This document shows positions 45,255-54,036 of a DNA stretch of 64,000 nt, one piece after another (the stretch's first letter is position 1; each line of letters starts with the position of its first letter). The position numbers and the translations under genes were made by a program. This DNA is from Klebsiella sp. BIGb0138. GTDB lineage: Bacteria; Pseudomonadota; Gammaproteobacteria; Enterobacterales; Enterobacteriaceae. The notes beneath the pieces were generated by a model. It had not been told where the DNA came from, ran no database searches, and saw only the letters and a list, made by a program, of their open reading frames with translations. The stretch spans positions 1-64,000 of the forward strand of contig NZ_SMCV01000014.1 of NCBI RefSeq assembly GCF_004342285.1. Direction: 5' to 3'.

Positions 45255-45281
45255 ATTCCCTCTCCTGGCCGGAGAGGGAAT
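45255..45281. terminator. Bidirectional terminator hairpin
   Basis: ATTCCCTCTCC (45255-45265) and GGAGAGGGAAT (45271-45281) are perfect reverse complements with a 5-base loop. They lie between the convergent CdaR-type and MmgE/PrpD genes. No T run on either side. Confidence 0.6.
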
Positions 45282-45299
45282 AGCGGTTAACCCGGAGCA

Positions 45300-46682
45300 T
45301 TACAGCCGGAAGGCGCGTAACCCGCTCAGGTCACGGTGGGACGGCATCTCCAGCAAGAAATCCAGCAGCCGTTCCCCCATCCCGGCAGACCAGCCGCCGT
45401 AACTAATATTGCCACGGAATTTACGCACCAGATCGTCATGGGACAACGGCGCGCGCGAACTGCCGCGCATGTAAGGCTGGCGAATTTCACGCACCAGCCC
45501 GTTACGGAACGTGACCCGGATGTGGCCGGTGTAATTCGCCGGGTATTCATTCTTCGGATCGACAACATAGCGGATCTTTTTCGCTAACTGCACGATACGG
45601 GGATCGTGAACCAGCGTTGCGGAGAACTGCGCCAGCCCGGCGTCCCGCTCGAAATAAGCCATCGCCATACACCAGGGGACGCTGAATTTGGCGGCGTAAC
45701 CGTTGCCCGGCTGCCATTTTTCCGCCAGCGGTTCCCATAACCGATGCACGTAACCCTCGCTGGTTTCGCAAAGAATATCGACAATCTCGTCGGGATCGGG
45801 GTATTCGGCGGCTAACTGAATCATGCAATCCATATAGGGATGCGTCATGGTGCCGCTGGCGAACGGCTTGAAGGTCAGGTTATCAATACGCCAGCTTTCA
45901 CCCACGCCTTCGGTAAAATGCGTAAAGTCCGGCTGCGCCGTCGGCGCGAACGCGTGGTAAAAGCTGTGTCTGCCATCGAACACGCGACGCGGCGCCAGAA
46001 AGCCCTGCTGGGCGATGCGCGCGGCGCGATAACCGGCCTGCGCGGCCCAGCCCGGGTGCAGGCGTTTGGTCCAAGCGCCTTCGGCCAGATATTCAATGAT
46101 CCCGGATGATAAGCTGCCGGCAATGCCGAACGCGCCGCTCATCGTCTGCTCGCTCAGGCCGAGCGCGGCGGCCACCCCGGCGGCTGCGCCAAACGGGCCG
46201 ATAACGGCAGTAGGGTGGAATCCCTGGGCATGAATTTTGCCGGGAGCGACCGCATTGAGCCGACAAGCGGTTTCCATCCCGACGGCCAGGCCGCGCAGCA
46301 AATCTTTGCCGCTCAGGGCAAAACGTTCGACGGTGGCCAGTACCGCCGGAACGGCAAAACAACCCACATGAAGCGGGGAACCTTCTAGGGTATCGTCAAA
46401 ATCTTCGCCGTGGATGGCGGCGCCGTTCACCAGCGCCGCGCCAGAGGCATCAAGGGCTCTGGTCTGGCCCGGCACGCTGCATTCACCGTCGCGATCGCAG
46501 CTGTCGATCAACTGGCGCACGTAGGGCGCATGCCGCCCGGAGATGATAAGCCCAAAGCAATCAATCAGATCGTTAACAATAATGTCGCGGGTTTTCTCTG
46601 GAATATCTTCATAGCGAATCCGGGCCAGGCTGTGGGCCAGACGTTCGCTGACGCTGGCATCAGCGGGAGTCAGTTGGTTCAT
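45300..46682 (-). CDS. MmgE/PrpD-family protein 1
   Basis: 460-residue MmgE/PrpD-family protein. The family includes 2-methylcitrate dehydratase PrpD, cis-aconitate decarboxylase and iminodisuccinate epimerase. Visible: HGEDFDDTLEGSPLHVG (the conserved HxxDFDD region) and FHPTAVIGPFGAAAG. The ATG at 46682 has AAGGAG; the frame stays open upstream inside the transporter gene, but that part is not coding. Third gene of the sigma54-dependent operon. The exact reaction is unknown; context suggests di- or tricarboxylates. Confidence 0.86.
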   Translation of the reverse strand: MNQLTPADASVSERLAHSLARIRYEDIPEKTRDIIVNDLIDCFGLIISGRHAPYVRQLIDSCDRDGECSVPGQTRALDASGAALVNGAAIHGEDFDDTLEGSPLHVGCFAVPAVLATVERFALSGKDLLRGLAVGMETACRLNAVAPGKIHAQGFHPTAVIGPFGAAAGVAAALGLSEQTMSGAFGIAGSLSSGIIEYLAEGAWTKRLHPGWAAQAGYRAARIAQQGFLAPRRVFDGRHSFYHAFAPTAQPDFTHFTEGVGESWRIDNLTFKPFASGTMTHPYMDCMIQLAAEYPDPDEIVDILCETSEGYVHRLWEPLAEKWQPGNGYAAKFSVPWCMAMAYFERDAGLAQFSATLVHDPRIVQLAKKIRYVVDPKNEYPANYTGHIRVTFRNGLVREIRQPYMRGSSRAPLSHDDLVRKFRGNISYGGWSAGMGERLLDFLLEMPSHRDLSGLRAFRL

Positions 46683-46725
46683 GGTCGAACTCCTTGTGGA
46701 GTGAAATATGTTCAGAAACCTTAAT

Positions 46726-46752
46726 CGGCCCGCCGGATTTGCCGACGGGCCG
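46726..46752. other. Intercistronic hairpin
   Basis: CGGCCCG (46726-46732) and CGGGCCG (46746-46752), extended by CCGG/GCCG, form a strong stem in the 89 bases between the transporter and MmgE/PrpD 1 genes. No T run, so readthrough is likely. Confidence 0.4.
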
Positions 46753-46771
46753 CACAAAAACGGCCGGGCCT

Positions 46772-48229
46772 TTAAATCAGCCCCAGAAGGCTCCACCAAA
46801 TCGGGCCGATACCCAGGTAGATTGCCAGGAACACGGCGCAAAACAGCAGACCCAGCAGCCAGAAAGGCCGCAGCGGAATATAGCCGGAGTCGTAAAATAT
46901 CGGGCCGGAGCCGAGGCCGTAATGGGTGATGCCCCCCATCAGATTGCTGGAGAAACACAGGGCCAGCGCGCCGAGCATCGGCGGTGTGCCTACCGCCAGG
47001 ATAACGCCGAGGAACGCGGGATACATCGAGGCCACGTGCGCCGTGGCGCTGGCGAAGAAGTAATGAGCCAGCACATAAATCAGGCACAGCACAATAAACG
47101 CCACCTGCCAGTCCAGCCCGCCGACATACCCTGCCAGCACGTTGCTCATCCACGGGATCAGCCCCAGCTTGTTGAGAAAATTCGCCATCATCACCAGCGC
47201 GGAAAACCAGATAAGCGTATTCCACGCGCCCTTTTCCGCCGCCAGGTCAGGCCATGTCAGTACCTTTGTTAACAGCAGAACCGCAAGCCCTACCAGCGCG
47301 GCGATCGTGGCGTTAACTTTGAACAGCATATCGCCGATGGTCCACAGCCCGATCAGGCCGATGAACACGCCGAGCATGATGTATTCTTTGGCGGTCACTT
47401 TGCCCATCGCCGCCAGTTTTTCTTTGGCGAGCGCCGCCGCTTCGGGGCTTTTTTTGATCTCCGGCGGCCACACCACCAGCAGAATGAGCGGCAGCAGGAT
47501 CAGGCATAACAGTCCGGGAACCAGCCCGGCCAGCGCCCAGGTACCCCAGTTAATCTCTACGCCGGCGCTGCGGGCAAAGCCCACCATCAGCGGGTTGGAC
47601 GCCATCGCGGTAAGAAACATCGCCGAGATAACCAGGTTGCCCTGAAAGGCATTGGACATCAGGAACGAGCCGATGCGCCGCCCGGTGCCTTTGGCCGGAT
47701 CGCTGTCGTAGGCCAGCGAAATGGCTAACTGTAGCGGGAACAGCACACCGCCCAGCCGCGCGGTGTTGGAGGGGATCACCGGCGCCAGCACGATATTGGT
47801 TAACGTGGTGGCGTAGGCCAGGCCCAAAGGCGTTTTGCCGACCAGGCTCATAAACAGGTAGGCGATACGGTTACCCAGCCCGGTTTTGAGAAAGGCGCGG
47901 GAAATAAAGAACGCGCCGCAAATCAGCCAGATGGTCGAATCGCTGAATCCGCTCAGCGTCTGCGACGCGGTGAGCGTTTTCGTCAGCCCGGTGGCGGCAA
48001 TCGCGGTCAGCGCGACAATCGCCATCGGGTAGGGTTTGGTCATAAAACCAACGATAGTCGCCACGAAGATAGCAAACAGCTGCCAGGCTTTAGGGTCTAG
48101 CCCCTCCGGGCAGGGAATAAACCAGAGGATCAGGAAAGTGCCGGCCCAGGCGAGATGCGGCCAGTATTTCGCCAGCAAGCTTTTCGAGGGCGCGCTCCCC
48201 GCCGTGATATTTTGGGTATTTATCATCAT
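46772..48229 (-). CDS. DASS-family dicarboxylate/anion transporter
   Basis: 485-residue divalent anion:Na+ symporter (SLC13-type, CitT/TtdT/YbhI relatives) with many TM segments. Typical features: the SNTARLGGVLFPLQLAIS motif, and a late FFASATAHVASMYPAF stretch matching the SNT-like repeats of the family. An ATG pair at 48229/48226 follows AAGGAGATA, and the second has better spacing. Between two MmgE/PrpD genes, it probably imports or exchanges the di- or tricarboxylate they act on. Confidence 0.88.
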   Translation of the reverse strand: MMINTQNITAGSAPSKSLLAKYWPHLAWAGTFLILWFIPCPEGLDPKAWQLFAIFVATIVGFMTKPYPMAIVALTAIAATGLTKTLTASQTLSGFSDSTIWLICGAFFISRAFLKTGLGNRIAYLFMSLVGKTPLGLAYATTLTNIVLAPVIPSNTARLGGVLFPLQLAISLAYDSDPAKGTGRRIGSFLMSNAFQGNLVISAMFLTAMASNPLMVGFARSAGVEINWGTWALAGLVPGLLCLILLPLILLVVWPPEIKKSPEAAALAKEKLAAMGKVTAKEYIMLGVFIGLIGLWTIGDMLFKVNATIAALVGLAVLLLTKVLTWPDLAAEKGAWNTLIWFSALVMMANFLNKLGLIPWMSNVLAGYVGGLDWQVAFIVLCLIYVLAHYFFASATAHVASMYPAFLGVILAVGTPPMLGALALCFSSNLMGGITHYGLGSGPIFYDSGYIPLRPFWLLGLLFCAVFLAIYLGIGPIWWSLLGLI

Positions 48230-48249
48230 TATCTCCTTGTATTACGGAG

Positions 48250-49683
48250 TTATTCTTGTAAGAGTGCCGCCAGGACGGAGACGTCCGGCAGATCCAAAAC
48301 GTTCCACGCGTGCTCGATCAATCGCCTGACGGCGGCATCGCCCAGCACCCCTGCGGCGCAACTGGCGACTTTGGCCTCAAGCTCGGTATCGGTCAGCGGA
48401 TTATCGGGGCCGCCGCGATAGCGTTCGTCGGCATCTCCCCGGATCGAGCGGCCATCCCGGAGCACGATCTCAATGCGCGATCGCATCTTGTCGAACCCCC
48501 GCGCCTCGATGCCCGGATCGAATTGCGTAGTAATACGCCGCTGCATGGCCTGCATAGCGGCGCTGCCCACGAAGCCATCGGTAAACTCTTTCTTACCCGC
48601 ATTGCCATTGAGCACGATCATCGCGAGGATCGCAGGCAGGGAAAATTTGGCCTGCAACGCGTTTTGGGCTATCGGGTAACGGATCGGATTCAGGATGTTT
48701 GAACCGGCGTATAAAATGACGCGCTCAATGTCACCGCTCCTGATATCGTTCTCTTTAAGCAGTTTCCCCATCAGGTCAGCGGACGGATGGGTCAGCACGC
48801 CGCAGGGATAAGGTTTGATACTCACGCCCGGCCAGTCGATACTCCAGGTTTTGCCAAAACCCTGCGCCAGTTTATCCGGCGACAGGCCGCCGCCGAATAC
48901 GGCGCAAAATCCCCATATGCCGTCCAACGCAGAGGGATCGGCGGTATAACCCTCGCGGGCGAGCAGTGCGGCGGTAATGCCGTTCTCACAGGCCCGGCCA
49001 ACGTGCAACGGTTTGGTCATAGTGCCGAAATTCACGCGGATACCGGCGGCAAGACTGGCCGCGATGCCGAAGCCCTGGCGCAGCGCCTCGCCACGCAGGC
49101 CGAGTACGCGGGCGGCGGCGGCATAGGTGCCGAATGTGCCGACCGTCCCGCTGGCATGAAAACCACGCTGATAGTGCTGCGGTAACATCCACTCCGCGAT
49201 TTTGGTTTCGATTTCGAACCCGGACATAAACGCCAGCATAAAATCCTGGCCGGAAATGTTGCCGCGCAACTGTGCGGCGATGAGCGCGCCGGTCAACGCG
49301 GGGATGGTGGGATGCGTCAGCAGGCCGTAGACATGATCCGGGTCCACGCTGATTTGAGTATCGTCCCAGTCGTGGGCATGGCCTGCCGTACCCATCACCC
49401 TCGCGGCAACAGGAGCCGGGACTTTGACGCCCGCCCTGCCAAGCAGCCACGCTTCCTCTTTACCGCCGGTGTTTTCCGCAACACGCGCCAGAATGTTCAC
49501 GCATTCATGATCCGAACCGGCCACGAACAGTCCGAGGCCGTCCAGCAGACAGCGGGTGCCAATGCGTAACACTTCCGGGGGGATAGCGCTGAAAGTCAGG
49601 GTTTCGACAAATTCCGCCGCGTCCTGCGTCATCGTCGTGCCGGTGGGAACAGTGGCAAAAGGGTTAGTTTGTATTGATGCCAT
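48250..49683 (-). CDS. MmgE/PrpD-family protein 2
   Basis: 477-residue MmgE/PrpD-family protein, paralogous to the one at 45300. It contains GHAHDWDDTQ (the counterpart of HxxDFDD) and GFHASGTVGTFGTYAAAARVLG. The start at 49683 is used; in-frame starts at 49701 and 49776 exist, and none has a strong Shine-Dalgarno. First gene behind the sigma54-type promoter at 49737-49752. Two paralogues in one operon suggest successive or stereospecific steps on one substrate. Confidence 0.84.
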   Translation of the reverse strand: MASIQTNPFATVPTGTTMTQDAAEFVETLTFSAIPPEVLRIGTRCLLDGLGLFVAGSDHECVNILARVAENTGGKEEAWLLGRAGVKVPAPVAARVMGTAGHAHDWDDTQISVDPDHVYGLLTHPTIPALTGALIAAQLRGNISGQDFMLAFMSGFEIETKIAEWMLPQHYQRGFHASGTVGTFGTYAAAARVLGLRGEALRQGFGIAASLAAGIRVNFGTMTKPLHVGRACENGITAALLAREGYTADPSALDGIWGFCAVFGGGLSPDKLAQGFGKTWSIDWPGVSIKPYPCGVLTHPSADLMGKLLKENDIRSGDIERVILYAGSNILNPIRYPIAQNALQAKFSLPAILAMIVLNGNAGKKEFTDGFVGSAAMQAMQRRITTQFDPGIEARGFDKMRSRIEIVLRDGRSIRGDADERYRGGPDNPLTDTELEAKVASCAAGVLGDAAVRRLIEHAWNVLDLPDVSVLAALLQE

Positions 49684-49736
49684 GAGGTAAAAGATCTCCA
49701 TGCAGTGTACGAGATTATTGTTCGTCTCTGCCGTTA

Positions 49737-49752
49737 TGCAGGGAGCATGCCA
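49737..49752 (-). promoter_or_regulatory. Sigma54 promoter of the MmgE/PrpD operon
   Basis: The minus strand reads TGGCATGCTCCCTGCA. Against TGGCAC-N5-TTGCA, the invariant GG and GC are at the correct distance with three mismatched positions at most. It is 54 bases upstream of the first MmgE/PrpD gene, and the gene just upstream encodes a sigma54-dependent activator. Confidence 0.7.
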
Positions 49753-49758
49753 TACCAT

Positions 49759-49777
49759 CAATGCATTGAAATACAAT
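49759..49777. promoter_or_regulatory. Candidate enhancer/UAS dyad
   Basis: CAATGCATTG (49759-49768) is a perfect palindrome and is followed by ATTG-AAATA-CAAT (49765-49777), an overlapping dyad. It lies just upstream of the sigma54-type promoter. It could be the site of the activator, though enhancers usually lie farther away. Confidence 0.35.
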
Positions 49778-49810
49778 GAAAAATTTATCAGGCGACGCTA
49801 TTTTTGAGCG

Positions 49811-51892
49811 CTATTGGGATATTGGGACGACCCAATTCTCCCGCTGCGCGCAGGCCAGAAATTCCCGACCGGGCGGGGTAATCTCCGTCCCCTGCTTTGT
49901 TGAACCCGCGTGCAGCATGCCGTGGCGCTTGAGGGTAGCGAGGTGACGGCGCAGCGTGGGATAAGTGATATCGTGGAATTGCGCTTTCAACAGCCCGAAA
50001 AGAGACTCCCGTCCCATGCTATGGCCTTTGGTTTTGGTGTTGTAGAGCGCCAGGATCGCAAGACAAATATCCAGCGAGCCGTCTCTGACCAGTTCCTCCT
50101 GAACGGCGGCGAAGGAAAGCGGCACCCGCTCATCAACGAGCGGCGCAGCGCTCGCCGCCTGCACGTAACGCGGCAAATCGGCAAGCGTACAGACGCGGCC
50201 CGGCGGCACCACGGTACATAAATAAGTGACCATGTTCTGCAACTCCCGCACGTTGCCGGGCCAGACATAGGCATTGCAGAAATCCGCCAGTTCGCCGTCG
50301 AATTGCAGGCGGCGGGCGTGGTGCGCGGCAGCGAAATGCCGGGCCAGAAACAACACGTCGCCGGTACGCTCACGTAGTGGCGGAATGTACAAAGGACAGG
50401 TGCAAATTCGGTAGAACAGATCCTGACGGAAACGCCCGCTGCGGATCATCGCGCTAAGGCTTTCGTTGGTGGCGGCAATCACGCGCACCGAAATCGGCAG
50501 AACCCGCTCCCCGCCGATGCGGCGCACCTCCCGTTCTTCCAGCACCCGCAGCAGTCGGGCCTGTACCGCGAGCGAGGCGCTGCCCAGTTCATCCAGGAAG
50601 ATCGTGCCGTTGTGAGCCTGCTCGAACAGGCCTGGCTTACCGCCGCGCCGCGCGCCGGTAAACGCGCCCTCCTCATACCCGAACAGCTCGCTCTCGGCCA
50701 GGCTTTCCGGCAGCGCCGAGAAGTTGAATGCGACAAACGGGCCGCTGGCGCAGGCGGACGCCTGGTGGATCGCCTGAGCGAATAACTCCTTGCCAGTACC
50801 GCTTTCGCTCTCCAGCAATACCGTCAGAGACGTCCCGGCAAACTTACGCGCGGTGTCCACCGCCTGGCGGATGGCGGAAGACTCCCCCAGAATACTGGCG
50901 AAGGTATATTTCGCCGTCAGGCCCGCGCCTTTCAGTTTGCGCCTGACTTTATTTTCCAGTTCCTGAACCCGGTTCACCGGTTTTACGATAATCAGCGTAC
51001 CGATATTGCCGCCGATAGGCTCGGCCACCGGCTTAATTTGCAGCACGTAATACAGGCTATTTATGCGGGTAACAATTTCCTCATCGCAGTTCTCGCAATA
51101 ATACGAAAATGGCCGGTCAAGTTCGCTAAAAATATCCCCAAAGCATAATCCTTCCGTTTTATCCACGCCTGCAATCAGACTTTCCGCCGCGTGATTTTTA
51201 AAAATGATGACGCCGCTCTCGTCAATGCCAAGAATAATTTCGTCGATATTGTTGATAATCGCATTAAGGTAGGTTCGGGTATTATTGTTGCGCCGCGCAA
51301 TCTGAAAAACCGAATCCATATAAGTATGGGCGATGGTATCAAGTACCGGTTCAGGAATCGACAATGCCCGTAGAATTCTGGCATACGTGGTGATGGTTAA
51401 CTCTTTGACCCCAAGATTAATAAACTCCATCCAGTCGGGAACGTTTCTTTTTCTGCCCGCGCTGACGGCAACGGCCGCCCCTATTTTTTCCGGTTCCGGG
51501 CAATCGGGATAATAGGGGGAAATATCAAGATGGTTGACACCGAAACGGGCGATTTCCTGCATAAGATCGTTCGCCCGCTCAAGAGAATTATCCACCGCCA
51601 GCACGCGCGTGCCTTTAGGCAACTCCAGCAGCCTATCGAAATTCGACGGGTTGACGAAACGGCCCGCCAGCAGCAGCGGGCTGTCTTCGGCAAGCCGCTG
51701 CCGGGCGTATTCATAGCCGCCGGGCCAGGTGGCGAGGTAAAGGTCGTAACCGGACGGGATCGGCGCGCTGCCGCGCGTTTCAAGACACCAGCACAGAATA
51801 TCGGCATAGTCGCCGATCAATGCCCGCAGGCGCGCGCCCATTGCATCGCAGACAACTTCCGCCAGCCCGATCACACACAGTTTTTTCTTCAT
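49811..51892 (-). CDS. Sigma54-dependent transcriptional activator
   Basis: 693-residue enhancer-binding-protein-like regulator. The N-terminal part (about 1-205) resembles PrpR-type sensory domains, followed by a PAS domain (about 210-305). The AAA+ core has Walker [10 protein letters not shown] (361-369), the sigma54-contact loop GAFTGA (409-414) and IFLDE (431-435). The C-terminus lacks an obvious Fis-type HTH; instead there is a winged-helix-like end ([18 protein letters not shown]). Start at the ATG 51892; a TTG 15 bases upstream is also in frame. Encoded just upstream of the MmgE/PrpD operon, which has a sigma54-type promoter. The sensed compound is probably the substrate or a derivative. 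Confidence 0.88.
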   Translation of the reverse strand: MKKKLCVIGLAEVVCDAMGARLRALIGDYADILCWCLETRGSAPIPSGYDLYLATWPGGYEYARQRLAEDSPLLLAGRFVNPSNFDRLLELPKGTRVLAVDNSLERANDLMQEIARFGVNHLDISPYYPDCPEPEKIGAAVAVSAGRKRNVPDWMEFINLGVKELTITTYARILRALSIPEPVLDTIAHTYMDSVFQIARRNNNTRTYLNAIINNIDEIILGIDESGVIIFKNHAAESLIAGVDKTEGLCFGDIFSELDRPFSYYCENCDEEIVTRINSLYYVLQIKPVAEPIGGNIGTLIIVKPVNRVQELENKVRRKLKGAGLTAKYTFASILGESSAIRQAVDTARKFAGTSLTVLLESESGTGKELFAQAIHQASACASGPFVAFNFSALPESLAESELFGYEEGAFTGARRGGKPGLFEQAHNGTIFLDELGSASLAVQARLLRVLEEREVRRIGGERVLPISVRVIAATNESLSAMIRSGRFRQDLFYRICTCPLYIPPLRERTGDVLFLARHFAAAHHARRLQFDGELADFCNAYVWPGNVRELQNMVTYLCTVVPPGRVCTLADLPRYVQAASAAPLVDERVPLSFAAVQEELVRDGSLDICLAILALYNTKTKGHSMGRESLFGLLKAQFHDITYPTLRRHLATLKRHGMLHAGSTKQGTEITPPGREFLACAQRENWVVPISQ

Positions 51893-52175
51893 ATTCTGCT
51901 TATTCAATGGCGGAGCGACTCACAGCCTTTGAAAATAATCGCTCCGTGAAAGGGGAAATAACAGCAATAACCTGACGCACATATTTTTTAGCCAGGATAA
52001 CCGATATAACAGGCCAAAAACCGGGAGAGCGGCACATTTTTAATGTGGCAAATACCGCGCACTGTAACGTCGCAGCGGTTAATTTCCTGCACCTTATTGG
52101 GGTGGCCTGCCTCCTGTTGGTGCAACGCTTCGGCGCCGTTTTTTATAAACCGCTGATTTAATGAACCTTTAAAAA

Positions 52176-52194
52176 TGGCATGAATTTTTCATGC
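52176..52194 (+). promoter_or_regulatory. Possible sigma54-like promoter/dyad upstream of the amide operon
   Basis: TGGCATGAATTTTTCA resembles TGGCAC-N5-TTGCA but lacks the conserved G of the -12 GC (reads TC). The same bases form a perfect inverted repeat, GCATGAA (52178-52184) and TTCATGC (52188-52194). It could be promoter, operator or both; a leader of about 90 bases to the terminator would result. The rest of 51893-52175 shows no gene. Confidence 0.3.
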
Positions 52195-52247
52195 TGGGTA
52201 TATGCAAGCCGGGGCAACCCTTAAGCCTTGAACCCATAAAATATCGC

Positions 52248-52263
52248 CAGGTAATGAAGCCTG
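52248..52263 (+). promoter_or_regulatory. ANTAR-type antiterminator hairpin (P2)
   Basis: CAGGT (52248-52252) pairs with GCCTG (52259-52263), closing the hexaloop AATGAA, which has A at position 1 and G at position 4 as in ANTAR target hairpins. GCCTG is also the first part of the terminator stem at 52259-52288, so the two structures exclude each other. A convincing partner hairpin P1 was not found upstream. Confidence 0.65.
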
Positions 52264-52295
52264 ATTGTCCTGCTAAGGACGATCGGGCTTTTTTT
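52259..52295 (+). terminator. Attenuator terminator in the amide-operon leader
   Basis: GCCTGATTGTCC (52259-52270) pairs with GGACGATCGGGC (52277-52288) over 12 bp, including two G-U pairs, with a 6-base loop and then seven T (52289-52295). It is 23 bases before the first codon of the AmiC-like gene, so it must be read through for expression. Confidence 0.9.
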
Positions 52296-52318
52296 ATTGA
52301 TACGGAGAGCAAACGCAC

Positions 52319-53446
52319 GTGCAAACGATTGATATCGGCATTCTGCTGTCAACAGAAGGGACCTATAGCCACATGGCGAACAGCGCGCTGGCCGGCGCGC
52401 GCCATGCGCTGGCGGAAATCAACGCCGACCCCGACTATCCGTTTCAGTTGCAGGCCCGGCATATTAATCCCGCCGGCGATCTGGCGGCCTACAGCGAAGC
52501 GGTAAGTACCTTTATCAATCAAGGCATTCGTCATATTTTCGGCACCATTACCTCCGCCAGCCGGAAGGAGATCATCCCGGACCTGGAGCAGCATAACCTG
52601 CTGCTGTGGTACGGCTGCCCTTACGAAGGATTCGAAAGCTGCGAACAGGTGGTGTACCTCGGCGGCTGCCCGAACCAGACCCTGCTGCCGCTGCTGCGGC
52701 TGGCGCTGGATACCTTCGGAACCCGCGCCTGGCTGACCGGCTCCAACTACGTCTGGGGCTGGGAGAGCAACCGCATCGCCCGCGAGGTGGTGGAAGCCTC
52801 CGGCGGCACGGTGGTGGGTGAAAAATATCTGCACCTGAGAAACAGCAGCGTAACGGAACTGGTGGAGGCGATTCTCAGCGCAAAGGTCGATTTTGTGCTC
52901 AACAATCTGGTAGGCGAAACCTCTTACGCGTTTCTGCGCGCGCTGGACGCCGCCTGTGTTCGCGAGCGGCGGACGTTAGCGGTGCTCAGCTGTAACTTTA
53001 CCGAAGCGGAAGTCGCCGAGGTCGCGCCGCTGCGGGCGGTGCGCCTGCTCTCCTGCGGTCCGTTTTTTGAGAGCGTCGATCCCGACTTTTGCACGCGGCA
53101 GCGCCTCCAGCACGGCGCGCAGCGCATCTCCCACTACTACATTGGCGCCTGGCGGGCGGTAAGGCTGTTTGCCGACAGCCTGCGTCAGGCCGGAGACAGC
53201 CAGCCGGAAGCGGTGCTGGCGGCGCTGCATCGTCAGTATGACGCGCGTTCGCCGGGCGCCCGTTCGGTGCTGGCGCTAAACAACCACGCCTGCCTGCCCT
53301 GCCATATCGCCGAGCTGCAACAAACCCGCTTTCAACTGCTGCATAGCGAACCACAGCCGGTAATGCCCGATCCCTATCTCTCTGCCACCGACCTGCGCCA
53401 GGGCCGGACGGTGGCAGCCAGACCTGCCCTGAGGATTGTGAAATGA
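52319..53446 (+). CDS. amiC: AmiC-like amide sensor protein
   Basis: 375-residue periplasmic-binding-protein-like (Peripla_BP_6/5 type) protein with no signal peptide, like the cytoplasmic AmiC of Pseudomonas aeruginosa (about 385 residues) that binds amides and controls AmiR. Features: IGILLSTEGTYSHMANSALA start and WLTGSNYVWGWESNRIAREV. GTG start with GGAGAG upstream. It overlaps amiR by ATGA. It should hold AmiR silent until an amide binds. The symbol is by analogy. Confidence 0.86.
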   Translation: MQTIDIGILLSTEGTYSHMANSALAGARHALAEINADPDYPFQLQARHINPAGDLAAYSEAVSTFINQGIRHIFGTITSASRKEIIPDLEQHNLLLWYGCPYEGFESCEQVVYLGGCPNQTLLPLLRLALDTFGTRAWLTGSNYVWGWESNRIAREVVEASGGTVVGEKYLHLRNSSVTELVEAILSAKVDFVLNNLVGETSYAFLRALDAACVRERRTLAVLSCNFTEAEVAEVAPLRAVRLLSCGPFFESVDPDFCTRQRLQHGAQRISHYYIGAWRAVRLFADSLRQAGDSQPEAVLAALHRQYDARSPGARSVLALNNHACLPCHIAELQQTRFQLLHSEPQPVMPDPYLSATDLRQGRTVAARPALRIVK

Positions 53447-54036
53447 AAACGCTACTGTCTCCGGATTTTGATGCTCAGCCGCTCCTGCTGGTGGATTGCG
53501 AAGCCAGGAGCCGCGAAGCGCTGGAAAAAAACCTGACGCGAATGGGCATTCGCTGGCATCACCTGGCGGCGGATGAAGCCGTGCCGCCGCTCACCCCCTG
53601 CGCGGTGTTAGTGGAGCTGGAAGCGTTCGCCAGTCCGCTGACCCTGCAACAGGTCAATCTGGCGGGGATACCGGTGATCGCGCTGACTTCGCATGAGGGG
53701 CTTTCCCAGGTGCAGCGCGCGCTGGAGCTGGGAGCCACCGCGATCCTCGCCAAACCCATTACCCAGCGGGCCATCTATACCACCCTGATGATGGCGGTGG
53801 GATTACGCCAGCAACTGCACGACAGCCAACAGCAGCAGGCGCTGCTGCGCCAGCGTCTGGCGGCGATGCCGCAAATGACCCAGGCGCTGGCAGCCCTGAT
53901 GCTGGCGGAAAACCTTGATGAACAACAGGCCTGGGCGCGTCTGCGCACGGAATCGATGCGCACTAACCAGCCGATGGCGCAGGTGGCGCAGCAGTGGTTG
54001 CTGCGAATGGCGTCCGGCGAGCGGGGGGCGCGATGA
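53443..54036 (+). CDS. amiR: AmiR-like ANTAR antiterminator
   Basis: 197-residue protein of the AmiR/NasR type, with a pseudo-receiver domain (about 12-115) that lacks the phospho-accepting site, a coiled-coil with QQQQALLRQRL, and a C-terminal ANTAR RNA-binding domain (about 130-190, AALMLAENLDEQQAWARLRTESM). The length equals P. aeruginosa AmiR. It would bind the leader hairpin at 52248-52263 and prevent the terminator. It starts inside the amiC stop and overlaps the permease by ATGA. Confidence 0.9.
   Translation: MKTLLSPDFDAQPLLLVDCEARSREALEKNLTRMGIRWHHLAADEAVPPLTPCAVLVELEAFASPLTLQQVNLAGIPVIALTSHEGLSQVQRALELGATAILAKPITQRAIYTTLMMAVGLRQQLHDSQQQQALLRQRLAAMPQMTQALAALMLAENLDEQQAWARLRTESMRTNQPMAQVAQQWLLRMASGERGAR

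Noticed and set aside
46683-47225. N-terminal extension of the MmgE/PrpD 1 frame
   Set aside because: It is an out-of-frame reading of the transporter gene; the ATG at 46682 has a good Shine-Dalgarno and starts the conserved part.
52204-52247. Partner hairpin P1 of the ANTAR motif
   Set aside because: No stem of three or more good pairs closing a 6-base A1/G4 loop was found on inspection; only P2 is claimed.
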